Source: Ectobacillus ponti
GTDB lineage: Bacteria; Bacillota; Bacilli; Bacillales; Bacillaceae_G
Reading direction: 5' to 3'
Assembly: GCF_024294785.1 (NCBI RefSeq)
Contig: NZ_JANCLT010000004.1
Coordinates: 299,925 to 363,924, forward strand
Length of the DNA stretch: 64,000 bases
This document shows, one piece after another, positions 32,179 to 41,099 of the stretch. A program made the position numbers and the translations under genes. How positions within the stretch are numbered: the stretch's first letter is position 1; the number at the start of each line of letters is the position of its first letter. The notes beneath the pieces are model-generated. The model ran no database searches, was not told the origin of the DNA, and saw only the letters and a program-made list of their open reading frames with translations.

Positions 32179-34887
32179 ATGACAAATACAACCGGTATGA
32201 GACGGTCTGTTTTATTGCTGTCCGTTTTAACCGTATATCTCATTGTGTACTTCGGGATTGTATATGGTGTAGGACAGGAGTCTTGGCTGCGGGCATACGG
32301 ACTGAAATATTGGTACGCAGCGGCTGATATGGCAGCTGTCTTTTCTTTGTTCGGCACATACCGGCGCGCGCAGGGCAACTCTCAAACTTTTTGGCTGTAT
32401 GCCGGGGTCGGGTCTTTGCTTTACTTGCTCGGAGATTTGGTTTGGATATTTCATTTCAGTACACCAGGCTGGAGCGGAAAAGCCACCATGGCTTCCGACC
32501 TTTTCTATATATGCTTTGCAGGATGCTGTATTTTTGCGTATACATCCGGTTTAACGCGTGGATATTCATCAATACAAAAGCGGCTGTTGTATTGTGATGT
32601 TGCTATTTCAGCGACAGTGGTTGTGACGCTTGACTATGTGCTTGTCATTCAGCCGATTTTGCGTCAGGAGGAATTCAATGCAGCCGTACAGTTTGTGCAA
32701 GTGCTGTATTTGACAGAGGATATTTGGCTTGTGACCATAAGCATATCCCTGCTGATCCGCTCCCGTGTTTGGTTAACGAAGAAAATCATGTACATATTGG
32801 CTGTTGCTTTTGGCATCTATGCGCTTACAGATGTTTCATATGAGTATTTGACCATCGCCGGATCCAGTATCCCTGCCGATCGGGCAGGCGGGTTTTACCA
32901 AGTGGCTCTGCTGCTGATTGCCCTTGCCGGCGCGCTATCGCCTGCTGTGATGGAGCAGAGGGTGCAAGCATCAGAGACAAGGGTATCGCAGAGGCTGCAG
33001 AGAATGACTAGTGTTGGCGGGCTCCTCATACTTGGTGTTGCTACGATTCTGTACTATGAGAAATCTCCTATATTCGTCGCAGCACTCTTGCTAGAGCTGG
33101 CGCTTATTATATTGCGCCAACGCCTGTTAAGAAAGGAAATTGAAGTATTATCGCAAAACCTCCGCCTTTTAAATCATGACTTAGAAGAGCGTATCGCGGA
33201 CCGCACAAAGGAGCTCGAGGAAAGCAAGCAAGAATTCGAATCCCTATACACCTATCATCCTGATGCTATTTTGACAGTTGATACAGAAGGGAATTGGATT
33301 GACACGAATCATGCCGGACGCTATCTGTTTGGGAAGAGAGATGGGAAACAGTTTGTTCAGGAGGTTTCTCCTGATGATGAGAAAAAAATAAGGCACGCGT
33401 TTCGAGTGGCAATTCAGGAAGGCTCCTCCACGGCTTTAGAAATACAAAGCACCTACCGCGGAGATGGCAGGCTGCGTATTTTAAACCTGACCTTTGTTCC
33501 CATTATTACAAACGGCCGGATAACAGGTGTGTATAATATTGTAAGAGATGTGACCGAGGAACGGGAAGCGGAACGGAGAATTAAGTACCTGGCTTACCGT
33601 GATACGCTTACGGATTTGCTGAATCGCTCTTCGTTTATGCTTCAATTGAAGCAAGCCATTGAACGGGCGGAACAGACAGGGGAGCACTTTGCACTGTTGT
33701 TTTTGGACCTGAATCAATTCAAGCATGTGAATGATACATGGGGGCATTCCACCGGCGATCTTGTGCTCATTGAGGTGGCCCAACGATTGCAGCGGCTTGC
33801 TGCCCCATCCACTGTGCTTTCGCGTCTTGGAGGGGATGAGTTCCTCTGCCTCATACAAGGATCTCCGTCGGGTGAGGAGCTTGCAGCATTTGTGGCAGAT
33901 ATCGCATCCGCCATAAAGGAGCCAATTAAAATCTCTCATCACACCCTGCAGATTACAACCAGCATTGGAATCGCCTGTTACCCGGAAGCGGGCAAAGACG
34001 CCGTTACCCTCCTGCAGCATGCTGATTTGGCCATGTACGATAGTAAGGAAGGGACAAAGGAGTATGCCTTCTATACAAAGGAGCTGGGTGCTAAAGTGAA
34101 GCGCAAGCGCCGGCTGGAGGCGGAGCTGGATGAGGCAGTCAGAAGCGGTGCCATCTTTGTCGTATATCAGCCGCAAGTGGATATGAGGACGGGCCGGGTA
34201 ATCGGCTTTGAGGCGCTTGTTCGCTGGAATCATCCTGAGCTGGGCTTTATTTCACCTGCCGAATTTATACTGATTGCAGAGGAAACAAACAAAATTCTGC
34301 TCCTTGAAGAATGTGTGTTTCGAACGGCCGGCAGGCAAATGAAGCAGTGGGCGGATGCTGGATATACAGATTTGAAAATGGGGGTGAACCTGTCTGCCAA
34401 GCAATTCAAGAGCTTGGATATGACAGAGCAGCTGACGTCCATTCTGAAAGAGGTGGGCTTAGAGTCATGTTCTCATTATATCGATGTAGAGTTAACGGAA
34501 CGGATTGCCATGGGAAATGAAGAGCAGACCCTGCATACATTAAGGCGGTTGAAGGAGCATCAATTCCATATCTCTATCGATGATTTTGGGACAGGATATT
34601 CCTCCCTTTCTTATCTCACGCGGTTCCCCGTCGATACCTTGAAAATTCCGAGGGAGTTTATTTCTCTCATTGCAGAGGGAGAGGAAGGGCAAGGCATTGT
34701 GGCAACGATGATCGGATTGGCGAGGGTGATGAATATGTCTGTCATCGCGGAAGGGGTGGAAACAAAGGAACAGGCTGAATTTCTGATTGGGAACGGCTGC
34801 TATCACGCACAAGGCTATTACTACAGCAAGCCGCTCAGCGCAGAGGAAAGCACCGCGTTTTTACTACATGCCAATGGCTGTATCTGA
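32179..34887 (+). CDS. Membrane PAS-GGDEF-EAL c-di-GMP signalling protein
   Basis: Encodes 902 residues. Eight or so N-terminal membrane helices (1-315) form a sensor; a coiled region follows (about 315-355), then PAS (about 355-475), GGDEF (about 480-640) and EAL (about 650-895). The GGDEF motif is intact at residues 551-555, so it should make c-di-GMP. The EAL motif is intact (678-680), and NLSA, ELTE, DDFGTGYSS, AEGVE and HAQGY are present, but the conserved KID is KIP (Pro824 replaces Asp), which affects a metal-site residue of EAL phosphodiesterases. ATG follows AGGTGG. Two c-di-GMP riboswitches lie within 14 kb on either side. Confidence 0.92.
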   Translation: MTNTTGMRRSVLLLSVLTVYLIVYFGIVYGVGQESWLRAYGLKYWYAAADMAAVFSLFGTYRRAQGNSQTFWLYAGVGSLLYLLGDLVWIFHFSTPGWSGKATMASDLFYICFAGCCIFAYTSGLTRGYSSIQKRLLYCDVAISATVVVTLDYVLVIQPILRQEEFNAAVQFVQVLYLTEDIWLVTISISLLIRSRVWLTKKIMYILAVAFGIYALTDVSYEYLTIAGSSIPADRAGGFYQVALLLIALAGALSPAVMEQRVQASETRVSQRLQRMTSVGGLLILGVATILYYEKSPIFVAALLLELALIILRQRLLRKEIEVLSQNLRLLNHDLEERIADRTKELEESKQEFESLYTYHPDAILTVDTEGNWIDTNHAGRYLFGKRDGKQFVQEVSPDDEKKIRHAFRVAIQEGSSTALEIQSTYRGDGRLRILNLTFVPIITNGRITGVYNIVRDVTEEREAERRIKYLAYRDTLTDLLNRSSFMLQLKQAIERAEQTGEHFALLFLDLNQFKHVNDTWGHSTGDLVLIEVAQRLQRLAAPSTVLSRLGGDEFLCLIQGSPSGEELAAFVADIASAIKEPIKISHHTLQITTSIGIACYPEAGKDAVTLLQHADLAMYDSKEGTKEYAFYTKELGAKVKRKRRLEAELDEAVRSGAIFVVYQPQVDMRTGRVIGFEALVRWNHPELGFISPAEFILIAEETNKILLLEECVFRTAGRQMKQWADAGYTDLKMGVNLSAKQFKSLDMTEQLTSILKEVGLESCSHYIDVELTERIAMGNEEQTLHTLRRLKEHQFHISIDDFGTGYSSLSYLTRFPVDTLKIPREFISLIAEGEEGQGIVATMIGLARVMNMSVIAEGVETKEQAEFLIGNGCYHAQGYYYSKPLSAEESTAFLLHANGCI

Positions 34888-34927
34888 GGGTGGGCTGTCA
34901 GATAAGGGAATAAACGAAGGAGAGACG

Positions 34928-34959
34928 GGCCGCGGGTGATGGAAATCCGTGGTCTTTTT
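34928..34959 (+). terminator. Probable terminator of the GGDEF-EAL gene
   Basis: GGCCGCGG and CCGTGGTC pair over 8 bases with two G-U pairs, followed by TTTTT, about 40 bases after the stop. Confidence 0.6.
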
Positions 34960-35046
34960 GGCGGATAGAGAGAAAATACATAAAAGAGCATAAAAATGAA
35001 AAGAATGATTTTCTTTTTCGTCTAATTGTGGTAGTGTATGTATGGG

Positions 35047-35092
35047 TGAAGTGCAGGCTTCACAAGCATAAAAAAGTGAAGTTTACACTTCA
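35047..35092 (+). promoter_or_regulatory. Twin palindromic operators before the RpiR gene
   Basis: TGAAG-N6-CTTCA occurs twice: 35047-35062 and 35077-35092. The starts are exactly 30 bases apart, so the sites lie on the same face of the helix, and they end 15 bases before the first ATG. The position fits autoregulation by the RpiR-family protein encoded next; this is inference. No second copy was noticed in front of the permease or racemase genes. Confidence 0.65.
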
Positions 35093-35106
35093 GGCGAGAA
35101 AGGGAT

Positions 35107-35952
35107 ATGAGAATGAAACAGCTTCTCTTTCAAACGATAGCAAAAGAAAAGTTTCCCCAGCTTTCAGCGGGACAAAAGAAGGTGGCTGCCTATATGGTGG
35201 AACACCTGGAAGAAGCGGCATTTATTACCGCCTTTCAAATTGGACAGAAGGCAAAAGTAAGCGAGACAACCGTAATCCGCTTTTCATATGCGCTAGGCTT
35301 TGATGGGTTCAGTGAAATGCAGCATATCATTCAGAGGCAGCTGCTGCAGCAAACAGATATATCCCATGCGGCACTGCAGTTACGTGAGGAAGACCCGTTT
35401 GCAAAGGTAATAGAAAGTGAGATTCATATTTTACGGCATTTGTTGAATCGCACGACTGTACGGGATATATGGAAGGCAGTTGATGCTCTGGTTGGAGCTG
35501 ATCAGGTGCTGATTGCCGGGCATCGCATTTCTCATGCGGCTGCCTATTGGTTTTCTTATACACTGGGAGCGCTGCGGGAGCATGTGCGCCTTTGCTCGCC
35601 GGCAGGGGATTTTTATGAAAAACTCTGCAGCTTGACTGATCAATCAGTTGTTGTTATTTTCTCTTTCCCGCGCTATGCCAATGAAACGCTGAAAATTGCC
35701 GAATGCACGAAGGAACAGGGCATTTGCCTCATTTCTGTGACGGACCGTCTGCTTTCTCCGGTAGGCCGCATTTCTGATATCGTGTTGACGACGGAAGAGC
35801 ATGCGGAAAGCGGGAGAAACTCCATGGCATCTGTCATCAGTCTCTTGGATTTGGTGATTGCCGGTATTCATGAAAGAGATCAGCATCGAGTACAAGCCTA
35901 CCAGCAGAAGCTGGAGAAGCTGTATTCCGGCTATGAAGTATTTGCCGAGTAA
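35107..35952 (+). CDS. RpiR/MurR-family transcriptional regulator
   Basis: Encodes 281 residues. The N-terminal RpiR-type HTH (about 1-75: FPQLSAGQKKVAAYMVEH, AFQIGQKAKVSETTVIRFSYALGF named by its ends) is followed by a SIS domain (about 120-250; QVLIAGHRISHAAA, VVIFSFPRYANETLKIAE). SIS domains bind phosphosugars or related ligands. As first gene of the D-amino-acid operon, with twin palindromes in front, it is likely the local regulator; the ligand may be an amino-acid derivative. ATG at 35107 or 35113, after GAGAAAGGGAT. Confidence 0.88.
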   Translation: MRMKQLLFQTIAKEKFPQLSAGQKKVAAYMVEHLEEAAFITAFQIGQKAKVSETTVIRFSYALGFDGFSEMQHIIQRQLLQQTDISHAALQLREEDPFAKVIESEIHILRHLLNRTTVRDIWKAVDALVGADQVLIAGHRISHAAAYWFSYTLGALREHVRLCSPAGDFYEKLCSLTDQSVVVIFSFPRYANETLKIAECTKEQGICLISVTDRLLSPVGRISDIVLTTEEHAESGRNSMASVISLLDLVIAGIHERDQHRVQAYQQKLEKLYSGYEVFAE

Positions 35953-35976
35953 AGTGTAGAAAGAGGTATGGTGAAT

Positions 35977-37107
35977 ATGGATCCAATTCAATATATTGAA
36001 GAGCAGCGGGAAGTCTTGCTGCAAACATATCAAGATCTGCATGCCTTGGCCGAGCCGAGCTGGGAGGAGAAGGAAACCTCCCGCTATATTGCTGATCGCT
36101 TGCGCCAGGCAGGATTTGCCGTACAAACATTTCCGGATCACTATGGAATGATTGCGGAAATCCCGGGCCGTACAGATACAGTGATTGCACTGCGGGCAGA
36201 CATGGATGCTCTTGTGCAGGAGGTGGACGGAGTCATCAAGCCGAACCATTCCTGCGGGCACGACGCCCACAGTACGATGGTGTTATATGCGGCATTGGCT
36301 ATTGCCGCAAGCGGCATACAGCCCGCACACACGCTCCGTTTCATTTTTCAGCCTGCTGAGGAGAAGGGGGAAGGGGCGCTGCGCATGGTACAGGAAGGGG
36401 CATTGGAGAATGTTTCTTATCTATTCGGCGTCCATGTCCGCCCTCATATGGAGGTTTCGGACGGACAGGCAGCCCCGGTCATTATTCACGGCGCAGCCGG
36501 AACCATCAGGGGCATGGTCAAAGGACTGCAAGCCCATGCCGCCCGCCCGCAGGACGGAATCAACGCGATTGAGGCGGCGGCTTTGCTGGTGCAGAAGCTG
36601 AAGCATATCCAGCTCGAGACAGATGTGCCATACTCTATTAAAATGACGCAGCTGCGGACGGAAAATGAGTCATCGAACATCATTCCGGAGACAGCAGCCT
36701 TTACTATTGATGTCAGAGCGCAGACGAATGAAGTCATGAGCGAATTACAGCAGTTGGCGGCAGAAGCCATGGAGGAAACGATGCGTGAAACAGGCGCGGC
36801 CATTTCCTGGTCCATGAACGAATACGTGCCTGCAGCCACCATAAATGAAAAAGCAATGGCTTTCGCTGCGGCAGCCATTGCCGATATTCTGGGGAACGGG
36901 CAGGCAGCGCCTCCGTGCGTGTCACAAGGTGCGGAAGACTTTCATTATTACACCTCCACAACACCAAGCATTGCGGCGACAATGGTCGGGCTTGGCTGCG
37001 GTCTGGCGCCAGGCCTTCATCATCCGCATATGAGCTTCAATAGAGAGGCGCTCGTTGACGGCGCAAAAATTTTGGCGCAGACCATGCTGTTGGCTGCACA
37101 GGAATAA
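35977..37107 (+). CDS. M20-family N-acyl-L-amino-acid hydrolase, likely N-succinyl-L-amino-acid desuccinylase
   Basis: Encodes 376 residues from the ATG with best spacing to AAGAGG; starts at 35968 or 35971 would add 2-3 residues. M20D peptidase features: LRADMDAL, NHSCGHDAHST (metal His/Asp), FIFQPAEEKGEGA with catalytic Glu, a lid/dimerisation domain (about 180-290), and PHMSFNREAL at the end. In Geobacillus kaustophilus an M20 enzyme beside NSAR and a GNAT removes succinate from N-succinyl-L-amino acids; gene context here is the same. An AmhX-like amidohydrolase is the other reading. Confidence 0.85.
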   Translation: MDPIQYIEEQREVLLQTYQDLHALAEPSWEEKETSRYIADRLRQAGFAVQTFPDHYGMIAEIPGRTDTVIALRADMDALVQEVDGVIKPNHSCGHDAHSTMVLYAALAIAASGIQPAHTLRFIFQPAEEKGEGALRMVQEGALENVSYLFGVHVRPHMEVSDGQAAPVIIHGAAGTIRGMVKGLQAHAARPQDGINAIEAAALLVQKLKHIQLETDVPYSIKMTQLRTENESSNIIPETAAFTIDVRAQTNEVMSELQQLAAEAMEETMRETGAAISWSMNEYVPAATINEKAMAFAAAAIADILGNGQAAPPCVSQGAEDFHYYTSTTPSIAATMVGLGCGLAPGLHHPHMSFNREALVDGAKILAQTMLLAAQE

Positions 37108-37137
37108 ATACTACATGATAAGGAGAGAAGAAATAGC

Positions 37138-38619
37138 ATGCAAAGTGCAAAGCGCGCCACAGAAGTGTATGCTGAGACGGTTTCCGGCGAACACCGTCTC
37201 GAGCGAAAACTGAAAACAAGACATTTATCTATGATTGCCATTGGCGGTACAATTGGAACAGGATTATTTTTGGCAAGCGGCTCCACCATTGCCGCTGCAG
37301 GGCCGGGCGGAGCGCTCGCAGCCTATTTGATTGCGGGGCTGATGGTGTTTTTCCTGATGACAAGCCTGGGGGAAATGGCGGCATTTATGCCGACATCCGG
37401 TTCCTTCAGCACATATACTTCCAGATTTGTCGATCCTGCCCTGGGATTTGCGATTGGCTGGAACTATTGGTATAACAACGCGATTATTGTCGCGCTGGAA
37501 TTATCAGCCTCCGCGCTGATCATGAAATATTGGCTTCCGGATGTGCCGGGCATTCTGTGGAGCGCCATCTTTTTAGTGCTCATTTTCAGCCTGAATATTT
37601 TATCGGTCAAAGGCTATGGAGAATCTGAGTTTTGGTTTTCCATCATTAAAGTAGCCACCATCATTATCTTTATCGCAATCAGCTTACTGATGATTTTCGG
37701 CATTATGAACGGCCATACAGGCGGCTTTCGCAATCTGACAGAGGGAGATGCCCCGTTTCATGGCGGCTTCTTATCTATTATCAGTGTCTTCATGATTGTC
37801 GGGTTCTCCTTCCAGGGAACAGAGCTTGTCGGGATTACTGCAGGCGAAAGTGAGAATCCTGAAAAGGACATGCCAAGAGCGGTTAAACAAATCTTCTGGC
37901 GGCTGCTCCTGTTTTACGTACTGGCGATTTTCGTCATCGGCTGCCTGGTCAGCTACAAAGACCCGCACCTGCTGAGCTCGGATGTGTCCAATATTGCAGT
38001 CAGTCCGTTTACGCTGGTCTTTAAAAATGCGGGTCTTGCGTTTGCGGCTTCTGTCATGAACGCAGTCATCCTGACATCTGTTTTATCAGCGGGCAACTCC
38101 GCCATGTATGCGGCATCCCGTGTGCTTTGGATGCTGGCGAAGGAGGGAAAGGCACCGGCTTTCCTGAAAAAGGTGAACAAAGGCGGTATTCCAATGAATG
38201 CCCTGTACGTGTCCACGCTGATCGGAATGGCAGCCTTCCTGACGTCCTTGTTTGGCGACGGTGTGGTATATTCCTGGCTGCTGAATGCGGCAGGCTTGGC
38301 CGGCTTCATTTCCTGGCTTGGCATTTCCATCGCACATTACCGCTTCCGTAAGGCATTCCTGGCACAAGGAAGAGAGTTGAGCGAGCTGCCGTATGTGGCA
38401 AAATGGTTCCCATTCGGCCCAATTTTGGCTACAGTTCTATGTACAGCCGCCATCCTGGGACAGAACTATGGCGCTTTCTTCGGCTCGAAAGTTGACTGGA
38501 ACGGCGTTTTGGTTTCCTACATCGGTCTGCCGTTGTTCCTTCTCGCGTATCTTGGGTATAAGATTGTCAAGCGGACGAAGCTCGTTCCGCTGGAGCAGGC
38601 TGATCTCAGCAGGGAATAG
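37138..38619 (+). CDS. Amino-acid permease (APC superfamily, AAT family)
   Basis: Encodes 493 residues with twelve membrane helices. The AAT signature is clear: RHLSMIAIGGTIGTGLFLASG in the first helix (named by its ends), FMPTSGSFSTYTSRFVDPALGFAIGWNYW (two parts), GFSFQGTELVGITAGESENPEKDMPRA and the following basic loop. This resembles lysine/arginine permeases (LysP, RocE group). In this operon it would import the amino acids, including D-forms, for the enzymes encoded around it. ATG follows AAGGAGAGAAG. Confidence 0.92.
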   Translation: MQSAKRATEVYAETVSGEHRLERKLKTRHLSMIAIGGTIGTGLFLASGSTIAAAGPGGALAAYLIAGLMVFFLMTSLGEMAAFMPTSGSFSTYTSRFVDPALGFAIGWNYWYNNAIIVALELSASALIMKYWLPDVPGILWSAIFLVLIFSLNILSVKGYGESEFWFSIIKVATIIIFIAISLLMIFGIMNGHTGGFRNLTEGDAPFHGGFLSIISVFMIVGFSFQGTELVGITAGESENPEKDMPRAVKQIFWRLLLFYVLAIFVIGCLVSYKDPHLLSSDVSNIAVSPFTLVFKNAGLAFAASVMNAVILTSVLSAGNSAMYAASRVLWMLAKEGKAPAFLKKVNKGGIPMNALYVSTLIGMAAFLTSLFGDGVVYSWLLNAAGLAGFISWLGISIAHYRFRKAFLAQGRELSELPYVAKWFPFGPILATVLCTAAILGQNYGAFFGSKVDWNGVLVSYIGLPLFLLAYLGYKIVKRTKLVPLEQADLSRE

Positions 38620-38628
38620 GAGGCAGCT

Positions 38629-39450
38629 ATGAAACATGAAGAAATCCAAATTCGCTCTCTCCACAAGATTGAGGAGCTGGAGGAAGTAAGACAGCTGGAA
38701 AGTGATATTTGGGGAGGGGAAGATTCTGTTCCGACCCATCAGACGATCACCGCAGTGAAAAATGGCGGCCTGGTGCTGGGCGCTTATGCCGGAGAACGGC
38801 TTGTTGCCTTTCAATACAGCTTTCCGGGCTTTAATGGGACATCCGTCTATCTGTGCTCCCACATTCTGGCCACTGACCCGGCGTTCCGGAGTCGGGGCAT
38901 CGGGGAGAAGCTGAAGTGGGCCCAGCGCGAGGAAGCTCGCAAGCTTGGCTATTCTCTCATCACTTGGACGTATGATCCGCTTGAAAGCATTAATGGCTAT
39001 TTGAACATCGCGAAGCTCGGCGGCGCCTGTTCGACGTATATCGAGAACTGCTATGGCGAGATGGAGGATTTGTTAAATAAGGGCATCGCCTCCGACCGGT
39101 TTCTTGTAGAATGGCGTATTGCCGAGGAACAGACGGACAGAGGGCCGGAAATCGGGCTTGACGTCCTGCTGGATCAATCTTTACTTCGCTGGGAGAGAAA
39201 CGGGGCGGGGCAGCCTGTGCCTTCCGCTGTTCTTCCTGTGCCCGAAGAGAAGATGGTATTCGTTGCTGTGCCGAAGGATTACCGGACCATCCGGGAGACT
39301 GATCTGGAAGCTGCCATCCAGTGGAGAATGGCCACAAGACAAGTATTCCAGGATTTGTTCCGGCAGGGCTGGCAGGTTACGGACTTCAAGAAGAACAGCC
39401 AAGCAGACGTTCCGGTGCAGTTTTACGTGCTTTCGAAGCAGGTGCGATAA
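38629..39450 (+). CDS. GNAT, likely succinyl-CoA:D-amino-acid N-succinyltransferase
   Basis: Encodes 273 residues; ATG follows AATAGGAGGCAGCT. This is a GNAT of the COG3375 type: VRQLESDIWGGEDSVPTHQ at the start, the CoA-binding FRSRGIGEKLKWAQREEARK (about 84-103), YDPLESINGYLNIAKLGG, and FLVEWRI. In the described pathway of Geobacillus, such a GNAT succinylates D-amino acids for the racemase. It lies 9 bases after the permease and 18 before the racemase gene. The sequence alone does not prove the acyl donor. Confidence 0.82.
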   Translation: MKHEEIQIRSLHKIEELEEVRQLESDIWGGEDSVPTHQTITAVKNGGLVLGAYAGERLVAFQYSFPGFNGTSVYLCSHILATDPAFRSRGIGEKLKWAQREEARKLGYSLITWTYDPLESINGYLNIAKLGGACSTYIENCYGEMEDLLNKGIASDRFLVEWRIAEEQTDRGPEIGLDVLLDQSLLRWERNGAGQPVPSAVLPVPEEKMVFVAVPKDYRTIRETDLEAAIQWRMATRQVFQDLFRQGWQVTDFKKNSQADVPVQFYVLSKQVR

Positions 39451-39468
39451 GGGAAAGGGGTATATGGC

Positions 39469-40578
39469 ATGAAAATCAAACAAGTCATTTTGCGGCATGT
39501 GAAGCTGGATCTGCTGCATCCGTTCACGACCAGCTTCGGAACGGAATATGACAAGGATTTTATTCTTGTGGAAGCAGTGGGAGAGGACGGCACCTCCGGC
39601 TGGGCGGAATCGGTCGCCATGCTTGATCCTCTCTATAATGAAGAAACGGTGAAAACAAATTGGCATATCCTGGAGGACTATCTGATTCCACTTGTGCTGG
39701 GGCATGAGATCCATCACCCGGATGACATTTCAGAACAGCTCTTTGCCCACATCCGCGGCAACTATATGGCGAAGGCGGCAATAGAAGGCGCTGTTTGGGA
39801 TTTGTATGCCAAGCAGCAGAATATGTCTCTTGCCAGTGCGCTCGGCGGGACGAAGAAAACCATTGATGTCGGCGTCAGCATCGGCATTAAGGACTCTATT
39901 GAAGAAACGCTGGAGGTCATTGAAGCGCGCTTGCAGGAAGGCTATAAGCGCTTTAAGCTGAAAATCAAGCCGGGCTGGGATCTGGAACTGATTGACCGCG
40001 TGCGGCAGGTATATCCGGACATTCCGCTCATGGCTGATGCGAACTCGGCTTATACATTAGAGGACATCGACCGGTTGGCGGCACTGGATGCCTATAATCT
40101 CATGATGATCGAACAGCCGCTGGCTTACAACGATATCATTGACCATGCCGAGCTGCAGGCAAGGCTGAAAACGCCGATTTGCCTCGATGAGAGCATTCAC
40201 TCTCTGGAGGATGCGCGCAAAGCATTGAAGCTTGGCAGCTGCCAAATCATCAACATCAAAATCGGCCGTGTCGGCGGCTTGACACAGTCCCGCAAGATTC
40301 ATGACCTTTGCCAGGAGCACGGCATTCCGCTCTGGTGCGGGGGCATGCTGGAATCCGGCGTCGGGCGGGCACACAATATCGCCATCACCTCCCTGCCAAA
40401 CTTCGTCCTGCCGGGCGATACGGCGGCTTCTGCCCTGTACTGGGCGGAGGACCTCATTCATCCGGAGGTTACGGTGCAAAACGGGACCATCACCGTGCCG
40501 ACTGGGCTGGGAATCGGCTATGAGGTGGATTTGGAGAAGGTTGAGAAGTACACGATGTACAGCAAGAGCTATAGCTGA
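39469..40578 (+). CDS. N-succinylamino-acid racemase / o-succinylbenzoate synthase family
   Basis: Encodes 369 residues of the enolase superfamily. Catalytic KxK is in FKLKIKPG (Lys165, Lys167); metal ligands are Asp in MADANSAY, Glu in MMIEQPLAY and Asp in CLDESIHS; the second base Lys is in [15 protein letters not shown] and OSBS cannot be told apart by these residues. The operon partners (GNAT, M20 hydrolase, amino-acid permease, no other men genes) point to NSAR, which converts N-succinyl-D- to N-succinyl-L-amino acids. Its start follows GGGGTATATGGC. A 20-bp-stem terminator follows. Confidence 0.9.
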   Translation: MKIKQVILRHVKLDLLHPFTTSFGTEYDKDFILVEAVGEDGTSGWAESVAMLDPLYNEETVKTNWHILEDYLIPLVLGHEIHHPDDISEQLFAHIRGNYMAKAAIEGAVWDLYAKQQNMSLASALGGTKKTIDVGVSIGIKDSIEETLEVIEARLQEGYKRFKLKIKPGWDLELIDRVRQVYPDIPLMADANSAYTLEDIDRLAALDAYNLMMIEQPLAYNDIIDHAELQARLKTPICLDESIHSLEDARKALKLGSCQIINIKIGRVGGLTQSRKIHDLCQEHGIPLWCGGMLESGVGRAHNIAITSLPNFVLPGDTAASALYWAEDLIHPEVTVQNGTITVPTGLGIGYEVDLEKVEKYTMYSKSYS

Positions 40579-40584
40579 TGTATG

Positions 40585-40637
40585 AAGAGGATAACCCGAA
40601 AGTCCGCCGGCAGACTTTCGGGTTATCCTCTTTTTTG
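40585..40637 (+). terminator. Very strong terminator of the D-amino-acid operon
   Basis: AAGAGGATAACCCGAAAGTC (40585-40604) and its exact complement (40613-40632) form a 20-bp stem followed by TTTTTT. Confidence 0.95.
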
Positions 40638-41099
40638 TATCTGTTCGAGCTCTCATGCGTCATGCGCAATTGCAGGAATCCGGCCCCCTTCCAAAGTTCT
40701 TTCTCAGAAGCTTGCTGGCACAGCTGCTTATATTCAAAAGCTTCTGTTGGCTTCCAGCTGATATATATATATAACCCCGCCTTCAACAGTCCGTCGAGAA
40801 ATAAGAATGTTCACGTGTTCTCCAATCTTATTGAAATTATTGGATATTTTTATTATGATAAGAGTGGATTTCATGGATGGATGCCATGGTCTGTGCAGGT
40901 AAAGAGTTTTCAATTCAACATCGTACATATATTTTGGAAGATGAGATAGACAATGCGAATTACGCTATGGCATAAGCCAAAATAGGGAGCTTTGACGATC
41001 TTCCTATTTTGGCTTTTTGTTTTAAATAATTAGAATTACATATCTGATTCATTTCCATCCAAAATCTATATAGCGAGCAATTCAATAGGGGGAATTCAC
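40638..41099 (+). other. Intergenic stretch, possible short transcript
   Basis: No ORF here has a start signal and recognisable content; the 64-98 codon frames on both strands run through the terminator or repeats. The DNA is AT-rich after 40750, with a run of TA dinucleotides around 40762-40772. A second terminator at 40974-41023 has no gene before it, so a non-coding transcript may end there. Confidence 0.45.
40974..41023 (+). terminator. Orphan intrinsic terminator
   Basis: AAGCCAAAATAGG and CCTATTTTGGCTT form a perfect 13-bp stem with a 16-base loop, followed by TTTTGTTTT. No coding gene ends just before it. Confidence 0.8.

Noticed and set aside
40750-40790. TA-rich repeat as a microsatellite or origin element
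   Set aside because: Only about ten bases of TA alternation, with no DnaA boxes or iterons.
40578-40949. 123-codon frame after the racemase gene
   Set aside because: It begins in the racemase stop region and reads through the 20-bp-stem terminator; the apparent repeat peptides on both strands are the two arms of that stem.
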